A stretch of DNA of 64,000 nucleotides from positions 36,832 to 100,831 of the forward strand of contig CAZWFN010000002.1 of the NCBI GenBank assembly GCA_964633205.1, in the 5' to 3' direction. Below are positions 9,753 to 18,674 of the stretch, piece after piece (position 1 is the first letter of the stretch; each line of letters starts with the position of its first letter). The translations under genes were made by a program, and so were the position numbers. The notes under the pieces were generated by a model that saw nothing but the letters and a program-made list of their open reading frames with translations, ran no database searches and was not told where the DNA came from. This DNA is from CAYVQE01 sp964633205. GTDB taxonomy: Bacteria > Myxococcota > B64-G9.

Positions 9753-11774
9753 ATGGACGAAGTGGGCAAGGGCCGCAAGCCGAAGCGCCCGGCCGCCGGC
9801 GCCGCCGAGCTCGGCGAGCGCGAGATCCTCGGAGCCCTGTTGGCCGCCGGCGAGGAGATGGCTGCGCCGTCCGGCGATTCGTTGAGCTGGCGTTCGCTGG
9901 CCTTGTCGCCGGAGAAGCTGCGCCAAGGTCTCGAGCAGCTGGCCCGACCGCGGAGCAAAGCCGCCGCCAATCGACTGGCGGCCTTCGCCGAGGACTTCGC
10001 TGCTCGCTACCGGCTGCGGGTGTCCAACATCGATGACCTGGAACTGCCGCTGCCCGGCGGCAGAGTGCGGGTGCCACGCTGGCTGGCGGGCCAGGCCCTG
10101 GGCGCGTTGGGCGACGACCTGCTGCCGACGCGGCGCCGGGTGCGGCGGCTGGGTACCGAGGCGGCCCGCGAGCTGGCCTACTTCGGTTACGGTCTGCTCG
10201 GCCAGCAGGTGCTGCCGCATCCCATCGCCCTGGTGCGGGCCGCGCTGGCCGGCCAGGATGCGCTGCGGCTGGAGCCGGTGCTGTTGGACGAGCAGGATGA
10301 GGCCATCGGCCGGGCCTGGACGGTGTTCGATCTGCTGCGCACGGATGGCTTCTTCCACCGCCAGGTCGAGAGCGAGGCCGAATTGGGGCGCTTTCAGCAA
10401 CGGCTGCGGGAGGACCCGCTGGACGGCAACGCGGTGGTGCGGCTGCGGGCGTTCTTCTCGCGGCGGGCCACCATCGGTCTGCGCGATACCACCCGCTGGG
10501 CGCTCGGCTCTCGGCATCCCTGGTTCGGCTGGGAGCGGGCCCGCGAGCTGATCGCCGCCTGCTTCGAGCGCTGGGGCAGCGAGAGCTTTCTCTGTCCGCA
10601 GGTGAGCCTGTACGGTGTCGATGCCGCGATCGGCGACGAGGAGCTGGGCCCGGCGCTCGAGGCCAACGAGCGGGTGGTGCAACGCTTCGCCGCCGAGCTC
10701 GAGCAAGGCCTGGCTCCGCTGGTGCGCGAGCAGCTGGCCGCCGGGGCCTTGCCGCGGCTGGCGCGCGCGGCGCTCGACTGCCACTACGATCACCCGGACT
10801 TCGAGCTGGAGGCCCGCGGCCGGCAAGGGGGCGAGACCACCGCCCGCTTTGCGGGCCATGCCTTGTGGATCATGGCGGCCAACGCCGCCGGCCGCCGGCC
10901 GGAGCCGCGGCGCAATGTCAACCTGGTCGCCCACTTCGCCGCCAAGGGCTACGACCGCCGCTGGTTGGCAGGGCTGGACGACGACCAGCGGGCCTCGTTC
11001 TACCTGGCGCTCAACGACCTGGTGCGCCGGCTCGACGAGACCGGTGGGCTGGTCGACGAGCGGGGCCGGCGCTTGGTCTACCGGCGCTTGCCGCTGGTGA
11101 TCTACACCTTCTACGAGACCCCTGCGCCCCGGCCGCGGCCGGGCGAGACCGTGGTCGACTCCTTCGGCCTGGACGCGCTACAGGCGCCCCAGCACGCCCG
11201 CCACCTGCAGGACTATCCCGAGGTGTTCGAGAAGCTGGTGGTCTTCTTCAGCCTGGTGCTGCGCCACTACCTGGACACCGATCACGCCCCGGACCTGCGG
11301 CCCGAGAACATGCTGCGCGACTACATGCTGCTCGGGCTGTGGGGCACCAACGCGCCCAACCTGGTGGTCAACCTCTACCGCGACGACAAGGGGCGCCGGC
11401 GCAGCGAGGTGCGCTTCGTCGGTCGCGGCCAGTTCAAGGCCTACCGGCCCGAACAGGATCGCAAGCACGAAGCCGCCCTGGCCCATATGCTGGCCTCCCA
11501 GCCCGGACCGCTGCTGGAGCCGGGCATGCTGCGGGCGTTGGGTACTTTCTTGATGGCGGCCGAGGAGCACCGCCGCGGCAGCCGCGTGCGCGACGTGGGC
11601 GCGGTCGCCTTCACCCGCCACTCGCTGGAGCTGTTCCGCGAGGCCGCCCGCAGCGGAATCAAGAGCTCGCTGGTCGACGTGGCCACCATGATCGAGATGC
11701 TGGTCGACAACGCGGTCGACGCCGCCCAGCGCAGCCTCGACCGCCTGGCCGGCCAGTCCGACAGCGAAGCTTGA
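9753..11774 (+). CDS. Large conserved-looking protein of unknown function, last gene of the speA operon
   Basis: 673 residues, cytoplasmic by appearance (no signal peptide or membrane helix), rich in Arg and Leu. I do not recognise the family. A segment near residue 510, DLRPENMLRDYMLLG followed by NLVVN, faintly resembles the catalytic loop of protein-kinase-like enzymes (D-L-x-x-x-N), but no P-loop or DFG motif is evident. Another prominent stretch is LVIYTFYETPAPRPRPGE. It starts 10 bases after the lipid kinase stop with GAGGGAGG upstream, so co-expression is very likely. Functional linkage to the lipid kinase is inference. Confidence 0.6.
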   Translation: MDEVGKGRKPKRPAAGAAELGEREILGALLAAGEEMAAPSGDSLSWRSLALSPEKLRQGLEQLARPRSKAAANRLAAFAEDFAARYRLRVSNIDDLELPLPGGRVRVPRWLAGQALGALGDDLLPTRRRVRRLGTEAARELAYFGYGLLGQQVLPHPIALVRAALAGQDALRLEPVLLDEQDEAIGRAWTVFDLLRTDGFFHRQVESEAELGRFQQRLREDPLDGNAVVRLRAFFSRRATIGLRDTTRWALGSRHPWFGWERARELIAACFERWGSESFLCPQVSLYGVDAAIGDEELGPALEANERVVQRFAAELEQGLAPLVREQLAAGALPRLARAALDCHYDHPDFELEARGRQGGETTARFAGHALWIMAANAAGRRPEPRRNVNLVAHFAAKGYDRRWLAGLDDDQRASFYLALNDLVRRLDETGGLVDERGRRLVYRRLPLVIYTFYETPAPRPRPGETVVDSFGLDALQAPQHARHLQDYPEVFEKLVVFFSLVLRHYLDTDHAPDLRPENMLRDYMLLGLWGTNAPNLVVNLYRDDKGRRRSEVRFVGRGQFKAYRPEQDRKHEAALAHMLASQPGPLLEPGMLRALGTFLMAAEEHRRGSRVRDVGAVAFTRHSLELFREAARSGIKSSLVDVATMIEMLVDNAVDAAQRSLDRLAGQSDSEA

Positions 11775-11777
11775 TCA

Positions 11778-11792
11778 GGGGCGCGACGCCCC
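11778..11792. terminator. Possible bidirectional terminator hairpin
   Basis: Perfect 6-bp stem GGGGCG/CGCCCC with a 3-base loop in the 33-base gap between the convergent speA and nuo operons. There is no T-run, so intrinsic activity is uncertain. Confidence 0.35.
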
Positions 11793-11807
11793 GAAGAGGC
11801 AACTGGG

Positions 11808-13331
11808 TCAGTGGAAGAATTTTGCTGACCAAGTGGCCAGCACGGCCAGCGGCTGCCAGAAGATGCCCAGCAGCAGGGTGGGCACGGCCATGACCGAGGC
11901 CAGAACGCTGGCCGAGTTGACCCCGCGCACCGGCTCGGCGTCTTCGGGCGCCTTCTCCAGGTACATCGCCTTCATCACCCGGGCGTAGTAGAAAAGCGAG
12001 ATGACCGAGTTGATGATGCCGACCACGGCCAGGACGTAGAACCAGGTGCCGCCCTTGGCCAGCAGGGCCGCGAACAGGTACAGCTTGCCGATGAAGCCGG
12101 CGGTCGGCGGCAGGCCGGTCAACGAGACCAGGAAGATCACCATGACGATGGCCAGCCAGGGCGCCCGCCGGCCCAGGCCGCGGTAGTCGCGGATGTCCTC
12201 CGAGCCGGTGGAGCGGGCCACCGCCGAGACCACGGCGAAGGCGCCCATGTTCATGAACACGTAGACGGCCATGTAGAGCGTGACCGACTCGAAGCCGTCC
12301 ACCCCACCGGCCACCACGCCCATCAGCATGTAGCCGGCGTGGGCGATCGAGGAGTAGGCCAGCAGCCGCTTGAGGTTGTTCTGGACGATGGCCACCAGGT
12401 TGCCCAGCGTCATGGTCAGCGCCGACAGCAGGCCGATGATCAGCGGCCAGGGGATGTTGACCAGCAGCACCATGTCCAACGAGCCGGGCTGGGCGAACAG
12501 CCCCCACAGGAACCGCAGCAGCACCGCGAAGCCGGCCGCCTTGGGTCCCACCGACAGCAGGGCGGTGAAGGGGGTGGGCGCGCCCTCGTAGGCGTCCGGA
12601 CACCACTGGTGGAACGGCACCGCCGCCACCTTGAAGCCGAAGCCGGTGATGATGAAGGCCAGGCCCATCCAGGCCGCCCAGCGGCCGGCGCCCGAGGCCA
12701 GCAAGTCGCCGCCGTCGTGGATGGCCGCGTGCAGCCCCTGGATGCTCATCTCACCGTACAGGCCGTAGAGCAGCGACATGCCGAAGAGCATCACCGCCGA
12801 GGCCACCCCGCCGTAGAGCACGTACTTCAACCCGGCCTCGCTGGAGCGGTAGCGGCTCTCGTCGAAGCCCACCAGCAGGTAGGACGACAGGCTGACCGCC
12901 TCCATGGCCACCAGAATCATCAGCAGGTGGTTGGCCGAACTCAGCAGGCACATGCCGATGGCCATGACCAGGAGCAGGCCGTAGTACTCGCCGCGGCGCC
13001 GCTCGGGCACCGACGGGCTGCCGGCCGACAGCACGATCCCGCTCAAAACGGCCACCAGCACCAGACCGCGGAAGAAGGCGCCCAGCGGATCGCAGGCGAT
13101 CAGGCCGTCGAACACGGCGCTGCCCGTACAGCCGCCCTCCGAGTTGCCCCAGACCAGCAGCCCGGCGGCCACGGCGGTGGTAATCCCGGCCAGCCAGGGG
13201 AACAGGGCATGCCAGGCGGCCCGACGGCGCGCGGCGGCGGCCAAGATGAACAGCAGCACCGCCCCACCGCCGAGCACCAGCTCGGGGATGATATAGCCGA
13301 AGCTCTCGACGCTAGGAAGCGCTCCCGTCAT
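11808..13331 (-). CDS. nuoN: NADH-quinone oxidoreductase subunit N
   Basis: 507 residues, about 14 membrane helices, an antiporter-like (Mrp/complex I) proton-pumping subunit of the inner membrane. Family signs are AMEAVSLSSYLLVGF (the conserved Glu), KVAAVPFHQWCPDAYEGAPTP, NNLKRLLAYSSIAHAGYM and LTGLPPTAGFIGK. It is the last gene of the operon. Its ATG lies one base after the nuoM stop. Confidence 0.95.
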   Translation of the reverse strand: MTGALPSVESFGYIIPELVLGGGAVLLFILAAAARRRAAWHALFPWLAGITTAVAAGLLVWGNSEGGCTGSAVFDGLIACDPLGAFFRGLVLVAVLSGIVLSAGSPSVPERRRGEYYGLLLVMAIGMCLLSSANHLLMILVAMEAVSLSSYLLVGFDESRYRSSEAGLKYVLYGGVASAVMLFGMSLLYGLYGEMSIQGLHAAIHDGGDLLASGAGRWAAWMGLAFIITGFGFKVAAVPFHQWCPDAYEGAPTPFTALLSVGPKAAGFAVLLRFLWGLFAQPGSLDMVLLVNIPWPLIIGLLSALTMTLGNLVAIVQNNLKRLLAYSSIAHAGYMLMGVVAGGVDGFESVTLYMAVYVFMNMGAFAVVSAVARSTGSEDIRDYRGLGRRAPWLAIVMVIFLVSLTGLPPTAGFIGKLYLFAALLAKGGTWFYVLAVVGIINSVISLFYYARVMKAMYLEKAPEDAEPVRGVNSASVLASVMAVPTLLLGIFWQPLAVLATWSAKFFH

Positions 13332-13332
13332 G

Positions 13333-14937
13333 TCACAACCCGATCGCGTTGGCCAGCGGATCCACCAGCGTGTGCAGTGTCTTGTTCATCAGGTCGAGGA
13401 TCGGCATCGGATAGAAGCCGAGCACGATCATGATGGCCGACAGCGGATACAGCGCGATTCGCTCGCGCCAGTTGACGTCGTTCAGATCCTTGTACTTCGG
13501 ATTGATCGGTCCCAGGAACATCCGCTGGATGGTCCACAGGTAGTAGGCGGCGGTGATGATGACGCCCAGGGCGGCCAGCACCGTCATCCCGGTGTAGACC
13601 GGGAAGGCACCCAGGAAGACCAGCGCCTCGGAGATGAAGCCGTTGAGCCCGGGCAGGCCCAGCGAGGCCATGAAGGCCAGGCCCATCAAGGCGGTGTACT
13701 CCGGCATCACCTTGGCCAGACCGCCGAAGCCGTTGATCTCGCGGTGGTGGGCCCGGTCGTAGATGACGCCGGCGATGAGGAACAAGGCCGGGCTGATGAT
13801 GCCGTGGTTCCACATCTGGTAGACCGCGCCGGTGATGCCCTGCTCGGTGAAGGCCGCCATGCCCAGCAGGCAGAAGCCCATGTGGCTGACCGAGGAGTAG
13901 GCGATCAGCTTCTTCAGGTCGCGCTGGGCCATGCAGACGAAGGCGGCGTAGACGATATTGATGACGCCGAAGCCGGCGATGGCATAGCGCGCCCAGACGG
14001 TCTCGTCCGGCAGGATCGTGTAGTTGACGCGCAGGATGCCGTAGATGCCCATCTTCAGCAGGATACCGGCCAGGATGACCGAAATCGGGGTCGGCGCCTC
14101 GACGTGGGCGTCGGGCAACCAGGTGTGGAACGGGAACATGGGGATCTTGATGGCGAAGCCGATGAACAACCCGATCCAGACCAGCTTGCCCAGCTCCACG
14201 CCCCACAGCAGGCCCATGTCGGCGACGCCGGGATCGTTGGCCAGCTTGACGAAGTTGAAGGTGTGGGCCGCCTGGGTGCCGTCGATCAGGGTGGTCGGGC
14301 TGGAGCTGAAGTACAGCGCGATCATGGCCAGCAGCATCAGCACCGAGCCGGCCAGGGTGTAGAGGAAGAACTTGATGGCCGCGTACTCCTTGCGCGGGCC
14401 GCCCCAGATGCCGATCAGGAAGTACATCGGCAGCAGCATCAGCTCCCAGAACACGTAGAACAGGAAGAAGTCCTGGGCGACGAACACGCCGAGCATGGCG
14501 GTCTCGAGCAGCAGCAGCAGGGCCATGTAGCCCGGCACCGAGCGGCGCGAGAAGTGGTGATCGTCGTCCTTGGCGATGCCCCAGGGCATCGAGGCGATGA
14601 CCGCCACGAAGGAGATCAGGCAGGTCAGCAGCACCATGGTGATGCTCAGGCCGTCGACCCCGATGAAGTACTCGATGTTGAACGCCTGGATCCAGACCGT
14701 GTGGTGGACGAACTGCAGTCCGGTGACGTTGCCGTCGAAGCCGGCCCAGAGCTGGATGCCGAGCACCAGCGGGATGCCCGAGAAGATCAAGGCCATCGCC
14801 CGCGCCAGGTTGTCGAGCAGCGACTGGCGCAGCTTGATCAATGGCTTGAGAGCCAAAGCCAACGAGATGATCCCCGTCCCGATCAGCGGGACAAAGGTGA
14901 TCCAGGTCAGCAGATGGGAGGTGGTTTCGTAGTCCAT
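13333..14937 (-). CDS. nuoM: NADH-quinone oxidoreductase subunit M
   Basis: 534 residues, an antiporter-like proton channel subunit with 14 predicted helices. Diagnostic stretches are FYVFWELMLLPMYFLIGIWG (conserved Glu), KIPMFPFHTWLPDAHVEAPT, RDLKKLIAYSSVSHMGFCLL and ASLGLPGLNGFISE. Length and motifs are normal for NuoM. It lies 10 bases after nuoL in the same operon and should sit in the distal part of the membrane arm. Confidence 0.95.
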   Translation of the reverse strand: MDYETTSHLLTWITFVPLIGTGIISLALALKPLIKLRQSLLDNLARAMALIFSGIPLVLGIQLWAGFDGNVTGLQFVHHTVWIQAFNIEYFIGVDGLSITMVLLTCLISFVAVIASMPWGIAKDDDHHFSRRSVPGYMALLLLLETAMLGVFVAQDFFLFYVFWELMLLPMYFLIGIWGGPRKEYAAIKFFLYTLAGSVLMLLAMIALYFSSSPTTLIDGTQAAHTFNFVKLANDPGVADMGLLWGVELGKLVWIGLFIGFAIKIPMFPFHTWLPDAHVEAPTPISVILAGILLKMGIYGILRVNYTILPDETVWARYAIAGFGVINIVYAAFVCMAQRDLKKLIAYSSVSHMGFCLLGMAAFTEQGITGAVYQMWNHGIISPALFLIAGVIYDRAHHREINGFGGLAKVMPEYTALMGLAFMASLGLPGLNGFISEALVFLGAFPVYTGMTVLAALGVIITAAYYLWTIQRMFLGPINPKYKDLNDVNWRERIALYPLSAIMIVLGFYPMPILDLMNKTLHTLVDPLANAIGL

Positions 14938-14947
14938 GGACCACTCC

Positions 14948-17071
14948 TCAGGCGTAGACGTCGAACAGGAACTGGGTGATGACGACCAGGATGGTCAAAC
15001 CGACGGCCAGCCCGGCCAGATAGGCCGGCAGCCGTCCGGTCTGCACCCTGCGCAACTGCGCGCCGAAGAACTGCACGATCCCGGCCACCAGGTTCACCGC
15101 GCCGTCGACGATGTACTTGTCGATGGCGCCGTCGATGATGCAGAAAAACTGGGTGATGCGGCCCACCAGGTTGACAAGGCCGTCGACGATGTGGGTGTCG
15201 ATCCAGCCGGCCAGCCGGCTGGTGGCCATGAAGCCGCGTACCGCGGTGGCGTGGTAGGCCTCGTCCACGTAGTACTTGTTGTAGACCACCTTGTGGACGC
15301 CCGGGAAGCGCAGCTTGAGCCGCTCCGGGATGGGGTTGCTGCGGCCGCGGTAGAACCACCAGGCCAGGCCGAGGCCCAGCGTGGCCACTCCCACCGAGGC
15401 CAGCGCCATCCAGGGCTCGATGTGGTGCGCCGCCTCGGTGCTGTATACCTTGGGCAGGTCCGCGGCGGCGCCGAACACCGGGGCCAGGAAGTGCTCCAGC
15501 ACCGGATGGGCGCCGGTGGCCCAGGCGGGCAGACCGATGGCCAGGGCAATGACCGCGAACAGCGCCAGCACGCCCAGTACCGCCGTGACCACCGCCGGTT
15601 GCTCCTCTGGTTCGTGGCCGTGGACCTTGACCGTCGGGCCGGTGAAGGTCATGAAGTACGAGCGGAACATGTAGAACGAGGTCAGTGCGGCGGCCACGAA
15701 ACCGACCAGCCAGATGATCCAGCCCGGCACCAGCAGGTAGTCGGTGTTGAAGGCCTGCCACAGGATCTCGTCCTTGGAGAAGAAGCCCGAGGCCAACGGG
15801 AAGCCGGTGATGGCGATGCATGCGATCAAATAGGTCCAGCGGGTCACCGGCATGACCCGGCCCAGACCTCCCATCTTGCGCATGTCCTGCTCGTGGTGCA
15901 TCGACAGGATGACCGAGCCGGCGCAGAGGAACAGACAGGCCTTGAAGAAGGCGTGGGTCAGCAGGTGGTACGATCCGGCCCAGTAGGCGCCCACGCCCAC
16001 GCCGACGAACATGTAGCCCAGCTGCGAGACCGTCGAGTAGGCCAGCACCTTCTTGATGTCGTACTGGAACACGCCGATGGTGGCGGCCAGCAGGGCGGTA
16101 CAGACACCCACCAGCGCCACCACCGTCATGGCGGTCGGGCTGTGGACGTAGAGGAAGTTGAACCGGGCCACCATGTAGACGCCGGCGGTGACCATGGTGG
16201 CGGCGTGGATCAGGGCCGAGACCGGGGTCGGGCCGGCCATGGCGTCGGGCAGCCAGACATACAAGGGGATCTGGGCCGACTTGCCGGCGGCGCCGATGAA
16301 GAAGAAGATGCCCACCAGGGTCATCACCGGCACGCCCCATAGCTCCTTGTCGGCGGCGGCGTCCACCAGGGCCGGCAGCTCGCGGAATGTCAGGCTGAAG
16401 CCGCCATGGACCGCGTAGCCGCCGGCGGAGGTCTCGCTCCAGGCCCCGCCCAGCGCCCAGAACAGGATGAAGAACCCGACCAGGAAGCCGAAGTCGCCGA
16501 TGCGGTTGACCACGAAGGCCTTCATGCCGGCCTTGGCGTTTTCCAGATCGCTGTACCAGAAGCCGATCAGCAGGTAGGAGCACAGCCCGACGCCTTCCCA
16601 GCCGACGAACATCAGCAGGATGTTGTCGCCCAGCACCAGCACCAGCATGGCGAACAGGAACAGGTTCAGGTGAGAGAAGAAGCGCCAGAACGAGGCGTCG
16701 TCGTGCATGTAGCCGATGGAGTAGACGTGGATCAGCGAGCCGACGAAGGTGACCATGGCGGCCATCATGCCGCTGAGCGGATCCATGGCGAAGGCCAGGC
16801 CGGCCTCGGCGTCGCCAACGGCGAACCAGGTCCACAGCTGATCGACCAGCAAGCGGCCGTCGGCGTCGAGCCCCAGCAGCTTGACCAGGGCCACCATGGC
16901 CACGATGAACGAGGCCCAGGGCAGCAGCACGCTGATCAGGATGATGGGCGCCTTGCCCCACTTGTCCTGCAGCTTCTTGCCGAAAGCGCCCGACAGCAGC
17001 GCGCCCACCGCCGGGAAGAAGGGGATCAGCCACAGGAAGCCGACTTCGGTGATGGTGGTTGGTGCGTCCAT
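14948..17071 (-). CDS. nuoL: NADH-quinone oxidoreductase subunit L
   Basis: 707 residues, the largest antiporter-like subunit, with a C-terminal extension that fits the lateral helix of complex I. Motifs are SIGYMHDD, FVGWEGVGLCSYLLIGFW, AQIPLYVWLPDAMAGPTPVSA and YDIKKVLAYSTVSQLGYM, with the proton-channel Lys residues. ATG at 17071 follows the nuoK stop by 3 bases. This is a standard complete copy. Confidence 0.95.
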   Translation of the reverse strand: MDAPTTITEVGFLWLIPFFPAVGALLSGAFGKKLQDKWGKAPIILISVLLPWASFIVAMVALVKLLGLDADGRLLVDQLWTWFAVGDAEAGLAFAMDPLSGMMAAMVTFVGSLIHVYSIGYMHDDASFWRFFSHLNLFLFAMLVLVLGDNILLMFVGWEGVGLCSYLLIGFWYSDLENAKAGMKAFVVNRIGDFGFLVGFFILFWALGGAWSETSAGGYAVHGGFSLTFRELPALVDAAADKELWGVPVMTLVGIFFFIGAAGKSAQIPLYVWLPDAMAGPTPVSALIHAATMVTAGVYMVARFNFLYVHSPTAMTVVALVGVCTALLAATIGVFQYDIKKVLAYSTVSQLGYMFVGVGVGAYWAGSYHLLTHAFFKACLFLCAGSVILSMHHEQDMRKMGGLGRVMPVTRWTYLIACIAITGFPLASGFFSKDEILWQAFNTDYLLVPGWIIWLVGFVAAALTSFYMFRSYFMTFTGPTVKVHGHEPEEQPAVVTAVLGVLALFAVIALAIGLPAWATGAHPVLEHFLAPVFGAAADLPKVYSTEAAHHIEPWMALASVGVATLGLGLAWWFYRGRSNPIPERLKLRFPGVHKVVYNKYYVDEAYHATAVRGFMATSRLAGWIDTHIVDGLVNLVGRITQFFCIIDGAIDKYIVDGAVNLVAGIVQFFGAQLRRVQTGRLPAYLAGLAVGLTILVVITQFLFDVYA

Positions 17072-17074
17072 CGC

Positions 17075-17407
17075 CTAGCCCCTCAGCTCGTCGGTGCGGT
17101 CGACGTCGATCGAGCGCAGCCGGCGGTGGATGGCGATCACCAGCGCCAGCCCGACCACCGCCTCGGCTGCGGCCAGCACGATCAGGAACACGACGAAGAC
17201 CGAGCCCTCGATGGCGTTGCCGCCGTAGTGCGAGAAGGCGATCAGGTTCAGTCCGGCGGCGTTGAGCAGCAGTTCGATGCCGATCATGATGGCCACCGCG
17301 TTCTTGCGCGTCAGCACACAGACCAGTCCCAGGGTGAACAGCATGGCCGCCACCACCAGATAATGCTGCAGACCGACGTCCAGGATGGGTTCGAGAACCT
17401 CGGTCAT
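17075..17407 (-). CDS. nuoK: NADH-quinone oxidoreductase subunit K
   Basis: 110 residues, three membrane helices, with the two conserved membrane Glu residues in MIGIELLLNAAGLNL and VLAAAEAVVGLAL. It forms part of the E-channel of the membrane arm. Its ATG overlaps the nuoJ stop (ATGA), showing translational coupling. Confidence 0.95.
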   Translation of the reverse strand: MTEVLEPILDVGLQHYLVVAAMLFTLGLVCVLTRKNAVAIMIGIELLLNAAGLNLIAFSHYGGNAIEGSVFVVFLIVLAAAEAVVGLALVIAIHRRLRSIDVDRTDELRG

Positions 17408-18063
17408 CGGTTCGCCTCCCCGTCCTTGCGCTGCTGTGTTCGGCCGAGCGGAATCGAGGGCATGCGGGCGACGACCAGGGCGCCGATGACGATGCCCAGC
17501 AGCACCACCGACAGCAGCTCGAAGGGCAGCAGCGCCGAGCCGAGCAGTTCCTGGCCGACGGCATCGATGGTCGGCTCGAACTCGCTCGGGCCGATGTCGC
17601 GCCAGGGCGCCAGCACGGCCAGACTACCCAGCAGCCCGAAGATCACCAGCCCGATCAGCCCGGCACCGGCCATGCCCAGCAGCCCGGCCGAACGGCTGGA
17701 ACGCTGGGCCTTCTCGATCCGGCTGGTGAACATGACGGCGAACAGCATCAGCACCAGGATGCCGCCCACGTAGACCAGCAGTTGGATGACCGCCACGAAG
17801 TCGGCCGACAGCATGGCATACAGCCCGGCCATGCCGAAGAAGGTACCCAGCAAGGCGAACACCGCCCGGACGATGTTGCGCGACAGGATGGCGTAGGCGG
17901 CGCAGCCCACGGTCACGGCCGCGATCAGGTAAAAGACCATGTCGGCCAGGCCGAACGAGGCCACCGTGTACCAGAGCCAGATGACGAAGACGGCAACCGC
18001 GGCCGCGACCAGACCGCCGATGGCCAGCACCGCCTTCCAGTGCTTGCGCAGCAGTTCGATCAC
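17404..18063 (-). CDS. nuoJ: NADH-quinone oxidoreductase subunit J
   Basis: 219 residues. About five helices form the membrane part (YLIAAVTVGCAAYAILSRNIVRAVFALLGTFF is split here only by length; the core FFGMAGLYAMLSADFVAVIQ is typical, with VYVGGILVLMLFAVM following). An extra N-terminal helix at residues 10-33 precedes the usual start, making it longer than E. coli NuoJ. It overlaps nuoI and nuoK by 4 bases each. Confidence 0.93.
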   Translation of the reverse strand: MIELLRKHWKAVLAIGGLVAAAVAVFVIWLWYTVASFGLADMVFYLIAAVTVGCAAYAILSRNIVRAVFALLGTFFGMAGLYAMLSADFVAVIQLLVYVGGILVLMLFAVMFTSRIEKAQRSSRSAGLLGMAGAGLIGLVIFGLLGSLAVLAPWRDIGPSEFEPTIDAVGQELLGSALLPFELLSVVLLGIVIGALVVARMPSIPLGRTQQRKDGEANR

Positions 18064-18674
18064 GATGCGCCTCCTCCGTTCTCGCCGCCCGTTGCCTCGG
18101 CCACGGCCCCGCCGGCCGCATCCGCTCCGGCGGCCGGCTTAGGAGCGGGAGGCGGTGCCCAGAAGTCGGGCAGGCGGCGGCGGACGATGGAACCCAGCGG
18201 CTGGGTGGGCGGCTTCTCGTCCTTTTTGACCTTGGCCACCGGCACCGGCTCGTCGATGAAATCCATTATCAGATTGGCCTGGTGCCGCATCCCGCCCTCG
18301 AACTCGTGTGAGTGGCGGATGGCGCCGGTGGGGCAGGGGTCGATGCACAGGCCGCAGAACATGCACTTGGACCAGTCGACCGCCGCCTTGGTCAGCATCC
18401 GGCCGCGCTCGGGGTCTTTCTCGACCTCGATGGCGATGACCTCGATCGGGCAGGCCCGCGAGCAGGCCTTGCAGCCGGTGCAGATGTCGATGTCGATCTC
18501 GATCAAGCCCCGCGAGCGCTCTGGCAGCATGGTCACCACCGGCTTGCCGGAGCGATCCGGGTACTGGATGGTGAAGGGCTTGCGGAACATATAGGACAGC
18601 GTGACCGCGAAGCCGTCACCCAGGGTCTTGACCGAGCGGCCGATGGCCGCGAAGTATTCTGCGACCCTGCCCAT
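18060..18674 (-). CDS. nuoI: NADH-quinone oxidoreductase subunit I (2x[4Fe-4S] ferredoxin)
   Basis: 204 residues. Two ferredoxin Cys motifs, CTGCKACSRACP and CMFCGLCIDPCP, bind clusters N6a and N6b that pass electrons to NuoB. The C-terminal about 50 residues are Pro/Ala/Gly-rich (APKPAAGADAAGG...), an extension beyond the normal ferredoxin domain that echoes, more weakly, the NuoC tail. The start overlaps the nuoH stop by one base. Confidence 0.95.
   Translation of the reverse strand: MGRVAEYFAAIGRSVKTLGDGFAVTLSYMFRKPFTIQYPDRSGKPVVTMLPERSRGLIEIDIDICTGCKACSRACPIEVIAIEVEKDPERGRMLTKAAVDWSKCMFCGLCIDPCPTGAIRHSHEFEGGMRHQANLIMDFIDEPVPVAKVKKDEKPPTQPLGSIVRRRLPDFWAPPPAPKPAAGADAAGGAVAEATGGENGGGAS

Noticed and set aside
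14907..17564. Alternative minus-strand frame of 885 codons over nuoL/nuoK
   Set aside because: Arg/Gly/His-rich frame-shifted reading of nuoL; the conserved complex I helices are in the annotated frame.
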